A stretch of DNA of 64,000 nucleotides from G963662905 sp963662905. Its GTDB lineage: Bacteria; Bacteroidota; Bacteroidia; Bacteroidales; WRLA01. The stretch is from NCBI GenBank assembly GCA_963662905.2, contig CAXXFD010000003.1, positions 248,001 through 312,000 of the forward strand. The letters are read 5' to 3'. This document shows positions 24,563 to 33,378 of this stretch, piece by piece; within the stretch, counting starts at the first letter, position 1, and every line of letters starts with the position of its first letter. The position numbers and the translations under genes are program-made. The notes beneath the pieces were generated by a model. That model ran no database searches, was not told where the DNA came from, and saw only the letters and a program-made list of their open reading frames with translations.

Positions 24563-25171
24563 ATGCGCAACAATACTGCCTTTTATATCCTGTTGGGAAT
24601 TTGGGGACTGATGTGGGCAACGGGTTTATATTTTGAGCCTCAGTTGCCGGAGCAGATGGCCACGCATTGGAACAGTGAAGGAGATGCCGATGGATTTATG
24701 GGCAAAACCGCCGGGATTGTTTTCCTGCCAGTGCTTTGTATTATATTTCTTTTTATGCACCGCATCATCCCAATGGCCGATCCGAAGAAATTTGCCAAAG
24801 CCAGCTTTTCAAAATATTTCCACCTGATGTTTATTGTACTGATGCTGTTTATGTATGTCATTTACTTGTACAGTTTGCTGTATAACATTGGTTATCAAAT
24901 TGATATTTCGAAAATCATGCCTCTTGGCCTGGGCATACTGATGTATGTAATTGCACTGATGGTACGGCATACGGAACCCAATATCCCAAATCCGGAGAAA
25001 GCTGACCCACGCAAAGTGGAAGCTTTTCAAAAGAATGTAAGTATGGCCTTTAAGCTCACGGCAATTTGTATCAGTTTTGGATTTTTCTTCCCGGAATATA
25101 TGATCTGGCTTACGCTGGTGCCTATTGGGATTACAACGGTTTTTACAATCGTAGCTGCATTTCGTATCTGA
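24563..25171 (+). CDS. DUF1648 (SdpI-related) membrane protein
   Basis: 202 residues with five or six hydrophobic segments. The loop LPEQMATHWNSEGDADGFMGK, read in two parts, is the DUF1648 signature, and the protein is related to the SdpI immunity family of B. subtilis. Role in this organism unknown; it may act in membrane stress or regulation. Start ATG. It diverges from dgkA and is followed after 26 bp by the lipoate ligase gene, probably in one transcript. Confidence 0.8.
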   Translation: MRNNTAFYILLGIWGLMWATGLYFEPQLPEQMATHWNSEGDADGFMGKTAGIVFLPVLCIIFLFMHRIIPMADPKKFAKASFSKYFHLMFIVLMLFMYVIYLYSLLYNIGYQIDISKIMPLGLGILMYVIALMVRHTEPNIPNPEKADPRKVEAFQKNVSMAFKLTAICISFGFFFPEYMIWLTLVPIGITTVFTIVAAFRI

Positions 25172-25197
25172 ACTATTAAAAACGAAAAACACCAAAA

Positions 25198-26181
25198 ATG
25201 CTTTGTATCTACCTTACAACGACAGAACCACAGTTTAACCTGGCTGCTGAGGAATATTTCCTCAAACACAAACTCGAAGACTGCTTTATGCTCTGGCGCA
25301 ACGGCCCCAGTATCATTGTGGGCAAGCATCAAAACACACAGGCAGAAATCAACACCAAATACGTTAAAGATAACAATATCAATGTGGTACGCCGTTTAAC
25401 CGGAGGCGGTGCGGTTTTCCATGATTTAGGCAACCTTAATTTCACTTTCATCAAAAGTGGCGGAGAAGACAAGCAATTGATTGATTTCCGTAAATACACC
25501 CGCCCGATTCTGGACGTATTGCAAAAACTGGATATCAATGCTCATTTTCACGGGCGCAATGATTTGGTGATCGACGGAAAAAAGTTTTCGGGCAATGCAG
25601 AGCATGTTTTCAAAAACCGAATCCTGCACCACGGCACATTGCTCTTTAGCAGTGAAATGGCCGATTTGAGTGCCGCATTGAAAGTTGATCCCCTAAAATT
25701 TAAAGACAAGGCCGTGAAATCGGTGCGCAGCAGGGTAACCAATATTTCGGAGCACCTCAGGCAAAAAATGAATGTACTGGAGTTCAAAGACCTGATCATG
25801 GCGCATATCGTTGAAATGTATCCTGATGCAAAAGCTTATAAACTTACTGATGAGGACATTGAAAAGATCAATGAAATCAGGAAGGAACGCTACGACAAAT
25901 GGGAATGGAATTTCGGTCAGTCGCCAAAATACAATTTGCGTAAACTGGCAAAAACAAGCGGAGGTTTTGTGGAGTTTGATATGAATGTAGAAAATGGAAT
26001 TATCCGCGAAGCAAAAATATTTGGTGATTTTTTCAACCATGATGACCCGCAAATTCTCGCTAATGCACTGAAAGGCCTGCCCCACGATTATGAAACGGTT
26101 AAAGAAAAACTCTCCTCCTTCAATATTGATGATTTCATCAAAAACACAAGCATGGAAGAATTACTGGATGTGATTTTTTAG
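25198..26181 (+). CDS. lplA: Lipoate-protein ligase A
   Basis: 327 residues. The catalytic core has NLAAEEYFL, the lipoyl-AMP binding segment VVRRLTGGGAVFHDLGNLNFT in two adjacent parts, and KFSGNAEH with the conserved Lys. A C-terminal accessory domain (from about residue 245, WNFGQSPKYNLRK) is present, as in bacterial LplA. It activates free lipoate and attaches it to lipoyl domains of 2-oxoacid dehydrogenases or the glycine cleavage H protein. Start ATG. A long tandem repeat begins immediately after the stop codon. Confidence 0.94.
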   Translation: MLCIYLTTTEPQFNLAAEEYFLKHKLEDCFMLWRNGPSIIVGKHQNTQAEINTKYVKDNNINVVRRLTGGGAVFHDLGNLNFTFIKSGGEDKQLIDFRKYTRPILDVLQKLDINAHFHGRNDLVIDGKKFSGNAEHVFKNRILHHGTLLFSSEMADLSAALKVDPLKFKDKAVKSVRSRVTNISEHLRQKMNVLEFKDLIMAHIVEMYPDAKAYKLTDEDIEKINEIRKERYDKWEWNFGQSPKYNLRKLAKTSGGFVEFDMNVENGIIREAKIFGDFFNHDDPQILANALKGLPHDYETVKEKLSSFNIDDFIKNTSMEELLDVIF

Positions 26182-26187
26182 ATTGCC

Positions 26188-27321
26188 TGCGCTTCGAGCG
26201 TTATCCGTTCTCGGTTGTCACGTTAAATTGAGGTTTTAAGAAAAATGTTAGAGCCAACTCCCCAACCGACAACCGATAACCGACAATAGTAAATGCGCTT
26301 CGAGCGTTATCCGTTCTCGGCTGTCACGTTAAATTGAGGTTTTAAGAAAAATGTTAGAGCTAACTCCCCAACCGACAACCGATAACCGACAACAGTAAAT
26401 GCGCTTCGCGCGTTATCCGTTCTCGGTTGTCGCGTTAAATTGAGGTTTTAAGAAAAATGTTAGAGCTAACTCCCCAACCGACAACCGATAACCGACAACA
26501 GTAAATGCGCTTCGCGCGTTATCCGTTCTCAGTTGTCACGTTAAATTGAGGTTTTACAAAAAATGTTAGAGCTAACTCCCCAACCGACAACCGATAACCG
26601 ACAACAGTAAATGCGCTTCGATCGTTATCCGTTCTCAGTTGTCACGTTAAATTGAGGTTTTACAAAAAATGTTAGAGCTAACTCCCCAACCGACAACCGA
26701 TAACCGACAACAGTAAATGCGCTTCGATCGTTATCCGTTCTCAGTTGTCGCGTTAAATTGAGGTTTTAAGAAAAATATTAGAGCTAACTCCCCTACCGAC
26801 AACCGATAACCGACAACAGTAAATGCGCTTCGCGCGTTATCCGTTCTCGGTTGTCGCGTTAAATTGAGGTTTTACAAAAAATGTTAGAGCCAACTCCCCT
26901 ACCGACAACCGATAACCGACAACAGTAAATGCGCTTCGATCGTTATCCGTTCTCAGTTGTCGCGTTAAATTGAGGTTTTAAGAAAAATATTAGAGCTAAC
27001 TCCCCTACCGACAACCGATAACCGACAACAGTAAATGCGCTTCGCGCGTTATCCGTTCTCAGTTGTCACGTTAAATTGAGGTTTTACAAAAAATGTTAGA
27101 GCTAACTCCCCAACCGACAACCGATAACCGACAACAGTAAATGCGCTTCGATCGTTATCCGTTCTCAGTTGTCGCGTTAAATTGAGGTTTTAAGAAAAAT
27201 ATTAGAGCTAACTCCCCTACCGACAACCGATAACCGACAACAGTAAATGCGCTTCGCGCGTTATCCGTTCTCAGTTGTCACGTTAAATTGAGGTTTTACA
27301 AAAAATGTTAGAGCTAACTCC
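26188..27321. repeat. Tandem array of a 106-bp repeat, ten full copies plus one partial
   Basis: Unit starts (TGCGCTTCG) fall at 26,188, 26,294, 26,400, 26,506, 26,612, 26,718, 26,824, 26,930, 27,036, 27,142 and 27,248, an exact 106-bp period. Units differ at a few fixed positions (CGAGCG, CGCGCG or CGATCG; AAGAAAAATATT or ACAAAAAATGTT). Each unit has inverted segments around GTTATCCG/CCGATAAC. A short A/T repeat of ATTAACA words (27,326-27,365) joins it to truA. No coding frame. Confidence 0.97.
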
Positions 27322-27363
27322 AAACCCATTAACAATTAACAATTAACCATTAACAATTAACAA

Positions 27364-28191
27364 TTACTCATCACCCAACAAAAGCAAATCCATCGGCTTA
27401 GGCGGCGCAACAAAATCAGGGTTATCGGGATGATCGATAAAAGAGCTGTCGGGATAATCGATTTGCGTTAGGAAAAGGGCACGTCCCGGAACGGAAAGCC
27501 CGGCAGAGGAACGGTCTTTTTTTTCGATGACATGGCGGAATCCATCGACATCCATTTTTCCTTTTCCAACTTCCAGCAGCGTCCCTACGACTGCACGCAC
27601 CATATTTCGTAAAAAGCGGTCGGCCTTGATTGTAAAAACCCAATACGAACCATAATGTTCCCAACAAGCTTTATCAATGCGGCAATTATTGGTTTTAACC
27701 TGTGTATGCAATTTTGAAAAAGAGGTAAAATCTTTATAATCAAATAAAACTTTGGCGGCTTCATTCATTTTTTGATAATCGAGATCGCCAAACAAATGCC
27801 AGGAGTATTTGGGGGCAAAAACATTTTTTTGGGGACAGATAAAATATTGATACGTGCGTGCCGTAGCATCGAAACGGGCATGAGCTTTAGGCTGCACGGC
27901 ATATAATCCATAAATACGAATATCCTCTGGAAGCACTTCATTAAGCTGATGTACCAACTCATGCTTTTGGGCTTTATCCAGATTTTGCTTTAGATCAAAA
28001 TGTGCCCAAAAATCCGAAGCATGCACTCCGGTATCTGTCCGGCCTGCACCCATAATGGGAACCGGCTGCTGCCATATTCCTGCCAAAGCCTGCTCTATGG
28101 TTTCCTGCACACTGACCGCAGATTTTTGCACTTGCCAGCCATGATAATCAGAACCATCATAAGCAAGCCTCAGGAAATATCGAAAGGCCAT
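27364..28191 (-). CDS. truA: tRNA pseudouridine(38-40) synthase
   Basis: 275 residues. YDGSDYHGWQ at the N-terminus and GAGRTDTGVHA with the catalytic Asp53 identify TruA; the C-terminal half has RFLRNMVRAVVGTLLEVG. It isomerises uridines 38-40 in the anticodon arm of several tRNAs. Start ATG. The C-terminal 20 residues (NPDFVAPPKPMDLLLLG) extend slightly beyond the core. The stop codon abuts the A/T repeat that closes the 106-bp array. Confidence 0.95.
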   Translation of the reverse strand: MAFRYFLRLAYDGSDYHGWQVQKSAVSVQETIEQALAGIWQQPVPIMGAGRTDTGVHASDFWAHFDLKQNLDKAQKHELVHQLNEVLPEDIRIYGLYAVQPKAHARFDATARTYQYFICPQKNVFAPKYSWHLFGDLDYQKMNEAAKVLFDYKDFTSFSKLHTQVKTNNCRIDKACWEHYGSYWVFTIKADRFLRNMVRAVVGTLLEVGKGKMDVDGFRHVIEKKDRSSAGLSVPGRALFLTQIDYPDSSFIDHPDNPDFVAPPKPMDLLLLGDE

Positions 28192-28199
28192 AATTCCGA

Positions 28200-28454
28200 T
28201 TAGCTGAAAATCATTTTTTGTACTTCCACGCCTTCAATTGCCAGGAGTGAAGTTTCCAGTTTTGCAGCTTCATCCGGCGATCCGGTAAGTTCCAGGATAA
28301 TCAGTCCATTGGTAGAACAGTGCTCTTCAACCACTTCATGTAATCCAAGGCGTGTGCGGATTGAACATCCGTATTTGGTTAAAAGATCCTGAATAACAAC
28401 GGCATCCTTTACACGGTCGGTGATGCGGACACCCAATATAATAATCCGGTTCAT
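28200..28454 (-). CDS. TM1266-type iron-only hydrogenase system regulator
   Basis: 84 residues from the ATG at 28,454 (MNRIIILGVRITDR); the longer frame upstream is not convincing. The fold is ACT-like/NikR C-terminal-like: a first strand IIILGVRI, helix VKDAVVIQDLLTKYG, strand SIRTRLGLH, strand LIILELTG, helix EAAKLETSLLAI and last strand VEVQKMIFS. This matches the TM1266 family called 'putative iron-only hydrogenase system regulator'. Presence beside hydABC supports it. It would sense a small ligand or protein partner; no DNA-binding domain is present. Confidence 0.8.
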   Translation of the reverse strand: MNRIIILGVRITDRVKDAVVIQDLLTKYGCSIRTRLGLHEVVEEHCSTNGLIILELTGSPDEAAKLETSLLAIEGVEVQKMIFS

Positions 28455-28496
28455 AGCAATAAATTTAGAGGCATAAAAGCCCGTTTTAATAATTAT

Positions 28497-28542
28497 GCAC
28501 AAACACAAAAAGACACAGAAAACTGTGTCTGAGGGTTTGTGC
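28497..28542 (-). promoter_or_regulatory. Two-tier hairpin in leader of hydrogenase regulator gene
   Basis: GCACAAAC (28,497-28,504) pairs with GTTTGTGC (28,535-28,542), and inside it AGACACAG pairs with CTGTGTCT around AAAA. No T run follows in either direction, so it is not an ordinary terminator. Confidence 0.55.
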
Positions 28543-28566
28543 GAAAGCCAAAATTAGCAAAAAAAT

Positions 28567-28596
28567 AAAGCCGGCCGAAAAATATCGGCCGTGCTT
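28567..28596 (-). terminator. Terminator after response regulator gene
   Basis: CGGCCGA (28,571-28,577) pairs with TCGGCCG (28,584-28,590), extended by GC/GC and A/T pairs, with T-rich flanks on both sides. It lies about 80 bp after the response regulator stop. Confidence 0.6.
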
Positions 28597-28672
28597 TTTG
28601 CCACTAAACCATAAAAATCTGTGTTTCGCCTTAATGTGGCTGCATTAAAGCGGGATTGCTGTCAATCCTGTC

Positions 28673-29062
28673 TTAACCTATAAGCTTACTTATTTCTTCA
28701 AGCAATTTTTGTGGTTGTACGGGCTTGTCAAGGAAAGAATCCACTGGCAGCCATTTTTTGTCTTTGGCCATATCCTTGAGGTTCAGACCTGAAATGCTGT
28801 CCACGCTGGTCAGCATAATAATCGGAAGTTTTTCAAAATTAGGGTCTTTGCGCAGGGCACGTGCCATTTCAAAACCTTCCTGATCGGTGGTCATCATCAC
28901 ATCGAGGATTGCCAGATCGGGCTTTTCTTCTTTAGCTTTAATCATACCTTCGTGGCTGTCGCCGGCAGCCACAACATTGTATCCTTCTTTTTCAAGAATA
29001 GCTTTTTGAATGAAGATGAAATCGACATCATCATCAACCAATAATATTTTCTTTGTGCTCAT
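28673..29062 (-). CDS. Stand-alone response regulator receiver protein
   Basis: 129 residues, a single REC domain with no output domain. Acidic pocket Asp10-Asp11-Asp12 region (LLVDDDVDF), phospho-acceptor Asp54 (AILDVMM), Thr in MLTSVDS and the conserved Lys in FLDKPVQ. The loop after beta 4 is longer than usual (GLNLKDMAKDKKWLPV), seen in some PleD/CheY-like proteins tied to hydrogenase loci. It probably relays a signal by protein contact. It lies between hydA and the TM1266-type regulator, downstream of a hairpin, in the same direction. No histidine kinase with a phospho-acceptor His is visible nearby. Confidence 0.9.
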   Translation of the reverse strand: MSTKKILLVDDDVDFIFIQKAILEKEGYNVVAAGDSHEGMIKAKEEKPDLAILDVMMTTDQEGFEMARALRKDPNFEKLPIIMLTSVDSISGLNLKDMAKDKKWLPVDSFLDKPVQPQKLLEEISKLIG

Positions 29063-29099
29063 ATTCTAAAATGCTTTAAAGTTCATATTTAAAACCCAC

Positions 29100-29128
29100 A
29101 GGCTGCCGGATTATTATTCCGGCAGCCT
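29100..29128 (-). terminator. Hairpin between hydA and response regulator gene
   Basis: A perfect 11-bp stem, AGGCTGCCGGA (29,100-29,110) with TCCGGCAGCCT (29,118-29,128), with a 7-nt loop. On the minus strand only GTGGGTTTT follows, so it may be a leaky terminator that lowers expression of the regulator gene. Confidence 0.6.
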
Positions 29129-29142
29129 TTTGGGCTACAAAT

Positions 29143-30933
29143 CTAATATCTTTCTCTTGGTTTGTAATGTGTATGGAGCAGTTCATGCGAACGATGTCCG
29201 AGTGGCTCACCAAGGAATTCTTTGTAAATCTGTGCAATTTCAGGATTGTCATGCGATTTCCTGATAGGCAGTCCTTCATCTTCAGCATAAATCGCTTCAG
29301 CACGCTTTTCACGGATTTCAGGGCTGGTTGGGATAGGTTGTCCACCACCACCAAGACATCCGCCGGGGCAAGCCATTACTTCGATGAAATGATATTCTGC
29401 TTTTCCGTCTTTCACTGCCTGCATCACTTTTTTGGCATTGGCAAGGCCATGCGCTACGGCAAGTTTCAGTGTAGCGCCTTCGAGGAAGCTCCAATCAGGA
29501 ACACATCCTTCGACGGTTACACTTGCCTCACGAACACCTTCCATACCACGAACAGGAGTGATGTTCAGGTTTTCGAATGGAACTTCGCGGCCTGTTACAA
29601 TTTCATATGCGGTACGCAGTGCAGCTTCCATTACACCACCGGTAGCACCGAAAATAACGGCAGCACCGGAAGAATCGCCCATAAAGCTATCGTATTTTTC
29701 ATCGGGCAGCTTCATGAAATCCAAACCGGCCTGCTTGATCATAATGGCCAGCTCGCGTGTTGTGAGCACATAATCCACATCCTGGAACCCGCTGTCGCGC
29801 ATTTCCGGACGGTTTGCTTCGTATTTCTTGGCAGTACAAGGCATAATCGATACAGATACCATGTCTTTTGCTTCGATATTTTTCTTCTGTGCGTAATAGG
29901 TTTTTACCAGTGCACCGAACATCTGCTGTGGTGATTTACAGGTAGAAACATTCGGGAGGAATTCCGGGAATGTATGCTCGATAAACTTGATCCAACCCGG
30001 TGAGCAGGAAGTTGTCATTGGCAATGCCACGTCTGTATCCTTGTCAACCAGCGCTTTCTTGAGGCGTGTCAGCAGCTCTGTGCCTTCTTCCATAATAGTA
30101 AGGTCGGCAGTAAAATCAGTATCCAGAACCGAATCAAACCCTAAGCGGCGGAGTGCAGCAACCATTTTACCTGTTACGCGTTCGCCGGGCTCAAATCCGA
30201 GGTCTTCACCCAAACCGATACGAACGGCAGGAGCTGTTTGAACAGCAACATGTTTTGTAGGATCGTAAATTGCGTTCCATACTTCTTCGATATAGTTGCG
30301 TTCAACGAGGGCACCTGTAGGACAGCGGTTGATACACTGACCGCAGTTTGTACAGATTACTTCGCTCATCGGGCGGTCGAGGAAGCTGGAAATCTTCATT
30401 TCAAAGCCTTTGTTTGCTACTGCAAGGGCGCTGACTGCCTGCAGTTCAGAGCAGGTACGTACACAGCGCTGGCAACGGATACATTTGCTGTCGTCCTTCA
30501 TAATGGAAGGCGAAGACATATCGATACTGTAACCGCGGCTTTCGATCAGGTCGAGGAATACATGGTCGCCAGTACGGTATTCGTTGGCCAGGTTTTGCAA
30601 TTCGCAATTACCGTTCTTGAAACATTTGGTACAGTCGGCATTGTGCTCTGAAAGCAGCAGCTCAATAATATGCTTGCGTGCCTGACGTACTTTCATACTG
30701 TTGGTCAGGATTTGCATATTATCGCGAACCGGAACGGCACATGAAGCCTGTAGGGTGCGCGCACCTACCTGTTCTACCACGCAAACACGGCAGTTACCTG
30801 CAACGCAGAGGTCGTCGTGGTGGCATAAAGTAGGGATGCGTACATTAAGTTGGCGTGCTGCTTCAAGGATGGTTGTTCCTTCTTCAACACTTACCGGGAT
30901 ATTATTTATAGTTAAATTTACCATTTTTGCCAT
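29143..30933 (-). CDS. hydA: NADH-linked [FeFe]-hydrogenase catalytic subunit
   Basis: 596 residues. The N-terminal NuoG-like part carries a [2Fe-2S] site (Cys37, Cys48, Cys51, Cys65) and a His-ligated [4Fe-4S] site (His97, Cys101, Cys104, Cys110). Two classical [4Fe-4S] motifs follow (CIRCQRC, CTNCGQC). The H-cluster domain has L1 TSCSPGW, L2 MPCTAKK and L3 MACPGGCLGGGGQP, and a small-subunit-like C-terminus (EIYKEFLGEPLGHRSHELLH in part). It reduces protons or oxidises H2 in complex with HydB and HydC. L1 has Ser where clostridial enzymes have a second Cys; I recall this in other HndD-like enzymes. The ATG at 30,933 has GGAG 8 nt upstream and lies 23 bp after hydB. Confidence 0.95.
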   Translation of the reverse strand: MAKMVNLTINNIPVSVEEGTTILEAARQLNVRIPTLCHHDDLCVAGNCRVCVVEQVGARTLQASCAVPVRDNMQILTNSMKVRQARKHIIELLLSEHNADCTKCFKNGNCELQNLANEYRTGDHVFLDLIESRGYSIDMSSPSIMKDDSKCIRCQRCVRTCSELQAVSALAVANKGFEMKISSFLDRPMSEVICTNCGQCINRCPTGALVERNYIEEVWNAIYDPTKHVAVQTAPAVRIGLGEDLGFEPGERVTGKMVAALRRLGFDSVLDTDFTADLTIMEEGTELLTRLKKALVDKDTDVALPMTTSCSPGWIKFIEHTFPEFLPNVSTCKSPQQMFGALVKTYYAQKKNIEAKDMVSVSIMPCTAKKYEANRPEMRDSGFQDVDYVLTTRELAIMIKQAGLDFMKLPDEKYDSFMGDSSGAAVIFGATGGVMEAALRTAYEIVTGREVPFENLNITPVRGMEGVREASVTVEGCVPDWSFLEGATLKLAVAHGLANAKKVMQAVKDGKAEYHFIEVMACPGGCLGGGGQPIPTSPEIREKRAEAIYAEDEGLPIRKSHDNPEIAQIYKEFLGEPLGHRSHELLHTHYKPRERY

Positions 30934-30956
30934 TGTGTAATCTCCTATATTGTTGA

Positions 30957-32117
30957 TTAATAAACGATTTCTTCCCTGAAGTTTTCAATAATAGAGATGA
31001 AGGCATTGCCAACCGATTGCCCCAGGCCGCATTTTGAAGCGAGGCGCATACTTTCAGCCAGTTTTACCAGTTCATCAAGATAAGTCTGAGGACGTTCTTT
31101 GCGTTTCACAGCAAGAATACCTTTAAGCAGCTGCTGCGTGCCCACGCGGCATGGTGTACATTGACCGCATGATTCTTCCTCGAAAAATTCGAGGTAGTTG
31201 TGCAGCACGTTGAACATGGACCGTGAACTGTTGAAAATCTTCATGGATCCGCCGGTTGGGATACCTTCGAAGCCAATAATGGTTTCAGCAAATTTTTTGC
31301 GGGGCACACAAAAACCTGAAGCACCGCCAACCTGAACAGCTTTGGTATCGCCATCGCCAAATTCCTCAACGAAATCGGCTACAGTCATGCCCAGTTCCAG
31401 TTCATATACACCTTCTTTGGAGCAATCGCCGGAAACAGAAAAAAGTTTGCTTCCACGTGAATCGCTAGTACCCAGTTTTTTGTACTCATCAGCACCAATT
31501 AATGCAATAATGAGGGTACTTACCAGCGTTTCCACATTATTGACAACAGTTGGTTTCCCGAGATAACCTTCAGTAACCGGGAAGGGTGGTTTATTGCGTG
31601 GCTCGCCACGTTTACCTTCCATTGATTCGATGAGCGCAGTTTCTTCACCGCATACATACGCACCTGATCCGAAGCGCATATCCAAAGTAAAATCAAAGCC
31701 CATTTTCTTAAATTCAGAATTTAGGTTGTTTATTACCTTACGAAGTTTCGGAACGAGGAATTTGTATTCTGCACGCAGATAAATATAACCTTCTTTAGCA
31801 CCAATGATGTGGCCGCAAAGAGCCATACCACAAAATACTTTTTCAGGAACCTGATCAAGGATTTCACGATCTTTAAAAGTGCCCGGTTCGCCTTCATCGG
31901 CATTACAGATCACATATTTTGTGTCGCCCTCGGCATCTTTTCCGAATTTCCACTTCAGTCCCGTGAGGAAACCTGCTCCTCCACGGCCTTTGAGGCCGGA
32001 GTCCATAAGATCCATAATGAACTCGTCTTTATCTTTTTGCATGGTTTTGCGCAGGATGTCGGCGCAATCTGCATCCTTTTTGAAGATATAATCTACTCGT
32101 CTAACTTTGCTTTGCAT
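30957..32117 (-). CDS. hydB: NuoF-like flavin subunit of NADH-dependent hydrogenase (short form)
   Basis: 386 residues. FMN/NADH site: GRGGAGFLTG and CNADEGEPGTFKD. The SLBB-like segment and the NuoF [4Fe-4S] motif SCGQCTPCRVGT with the distant Cys (ASKCGLG) follow. It oxidises NADH or reduces NAD+ through FMN and passes electrons to HydA. Bifurcating HydB proteins such as that of Thermotoga carry an N-terminal thioredoxin-like [2Fe-2S] domain and a C-terminal ferredoxin domain; both are missing here, and only 45 bp separate it from hydC, so the short form is genuine. Start ATG. Confidence 0.92.
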   Translation of the reverse strand: MQSKVRRVDYIFKKDADCADILRKTMQKDKDEFIMDLMDSGLKGRGGAGFLTGLKWKFGKDAEGDTKYVICNADEGEPGTFKDREILDQVPEKVFCGMALCGHIIGAKEGYIYLRAEYKFLVPKLRKVINNLNSEFKKMGFDFTLDMRFGSGAYVCGEETALIESMEGKRGEPRNKPPFPVTEGYLGKPTVVNNVETLVSTLIIALIGADEYKKLGTSDSRGSKLFSVSGDCSKEGVYELELGMTVADFVEEFGDGDTKAVQVGGASGFCVPRKKFAETIIGFEGIPTGGSMKIFNSSRSMFNVLHNYLEFFEEESCGQCTPCRVGTQQLLKGILAVKRKERPQTYLDELVKLAESMRLASKCGLGQSVGNAFISIIENFREEIVY

Positions 32118-32162
32118 TTGTATAGTTTTAAAATGAATAAAACAATGATTTAAGGCAACAGC

Positions 32163-32627
32163 CTATTTGTGCATATACTCTTCTACAATACGAATGGCCT
32201 TTTCAGGTGTCAGTTCGGTGAAGACATCATCATTGATCAGCATAGCAGGGCCTTTATGGCACCAGCCGAGGCAGTTTGTTGCCAGCAGCGAAAATTTCTT
32301 ATCTGCTGTAGTTTGGCCAACTTTGATTTTCAAAGTATCTTCGAGCGCATCAATAATAGCTGCTTTCCCTTTCATATCGCACACGATGGTGCGGCAAACG
32401 CGGATCACGTATTTGCCCAGTTCGCGTGTTTCGATAAAGCTGTAGAATGAAGCAGTACCATACACTTCTGCAGCCGAGAGATCAAGCTCACGGGCTACGT
32501 TAACAACTGTTTCGTCCGTAAGGAAATTACGGGCTTCAACAATTTCCTGCAGAATAGGCATCAGGCTTTCGCGTTTGCGGCCGTGCTTATCTGCCAGATC
32601 TTTCACTAATCTTTCTGTATTCGACAT
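32163..32627 (-). CDS. hydC: NuoE-like [2Fe-2S] subunit of NADH-dependent hydrogenase
   Basis: 154 residues. An N-terminal helical domain (ESLMPILQEIVEARNFLTDE in part) precedes a thioredoxin-like [2Fe-2S] domain with CRTIVC and CLGWC supplying four cysteines. It forms the NADH-oxidising head with HydB. A strong Shine-Dalgarno GGAGG lies 5-9 nt before the ATG. It is the first gene of the hydCBA operon, and the gene order hydC-hydB-hydA is the common one. Confidence 0.93.
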   Translation of the reverse strand: MSNTERLVKDLADKHGRKRESLMPILQEIVEARNFLTDETVVNVARELDLSAAEVYGTASFYSFIETRELGKYVIRVCRTIVCDMKGKAAIIDALEDTLKIKVGQTTADKKFSLLATNCLGWCHKGPAMLINDDVFTELTPEKAIRIVEEYMHK

Positions 32628-32729
32628 GTAAACCTCCGTTTAGTTTAGCTAATAATTTCTAAAATTCTATTAATAAGTCCTTGGTTTATCAGGTAAGAAC
32701 GCGTCTTGTTAATTGATTAACAATGCTGC

Positions 32730-32737
32730 CAAAAGTA
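32730..32737 (-). promoter_or_regulatory. Putative -7 element for hydCBA
   Basis: On the minus strand TACTTTTG matches TAnnTTTG and would give a leader of about 95 nt. A TTTG lies 24 bp upstream rather than 19-20, so the match is imperfect. Confidence 0.3.
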
Positions 32738-32942
32738 TAATATAGCCTCATATGCTTTCTGCAAAAATTTTCAAAATTCTTATGACAATTTAGTATTTAT
32801 ATTTAGTCTAAATTCTATTTCGACCCTAAAGACTGGATTTCAAGCGGTTATTCTTACATTCCTGATCGTTTTCCCTTTTCCGAATTAGTAAATATTCATT
32901 TACTGTTAATCCAATAACACTGTTAATTTATTCACAAAAAGT

Positions 32943-32973
32943 TTTGTTAACTTAAGATCATGCCTTAAATTTG
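32943..32973 (+). promoter_or_regulatory. Promoter of the hydrogenase-linked signalling operon
   Basis: TTTG (32,943-32,946), N19, TAAATTTG (32,966-32,973): an exact match to the Bacteroidota primary sigma consensus. The start would lie near 32,980, about 54 nt before the first gene. It diverges from hydCBA. Confidence 0.78.
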
Positions 32974-33033
32974 CACCCAAAGCCTGGCTTTTGAAGAAAA
33001 TCACTATATTAGTAGCTAATTACATAACATAAA

Positions 33034-33378
33034 ATGATGAACATCCAGCAGATACAAAAAACACTTGACTGCCAGTTGCAGTACAGCGATGATAGTTTGA
33101 AGGAGATAGAGTTTGCTTTTGCATCCGATTTGATGAGTGACGTGCTTTTTGTTGAGGCGCCCAGAATGCTCCTGATCACAGGACTGGCTACCACACAATC
33201 GATCCGTACGGCAGATGTTGCCGATATCGACTGCGTTGTACTGGTTCGTGGTAAAAAAGCCAGTACTGAAATGATTGAACTGGCCAAAGAATGCCGCATC
33301 AGTTTGCTCGAATCCGAAATGTCGATGTTTAAAGCATCCGCAATGCTTTATCAGGCAGGCATCAAACCCATTTTCTGA
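33034..33378 (+). CDS. DRTGG-domain protein
   Basis: 114 residues, a single DRTGG-like domain: LQYSDDSLKEIEFAFASDLMSDVLF (in parts), then LITGLATTQSIRTADVADIDCVVLVRGKK and a C-terminal CRISLLESEMSMFKASAMLYQAG. DRTGG domains are ligand-binding regulatory modules, often with CBS domains or in HPr kinases. It opens a six-gene plus-strand operon beside hydCBA; a second DRTGG gene lies at 35,182. Start ATG (a second ATG follows directly). It probably binds a nucleotide or small metabolite and controls the partner ATPase (inference). Confidence 0.8.
   Translation: MMNIQQIQKTLDCQLQYSDDSLKEIEFAFASDLMSDVLFVEAPRMLLITGLATTQSIRTADVADIDCVVLVRGKKASTEMIELAKECRISLLESEMSMFKASAMLYQAGIKPIF

Noticed and set aside
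26188..27321. CRISPR array
   Set aside because: The whole 106-bp unit repeats; there are no unique spacers and no cas genes nearby.
29167..29934. A 255-codon plus-strand frame opposite hydA
   Set aside because: Antisense shadow of hydA, whose cluster motifs are unambiguous.
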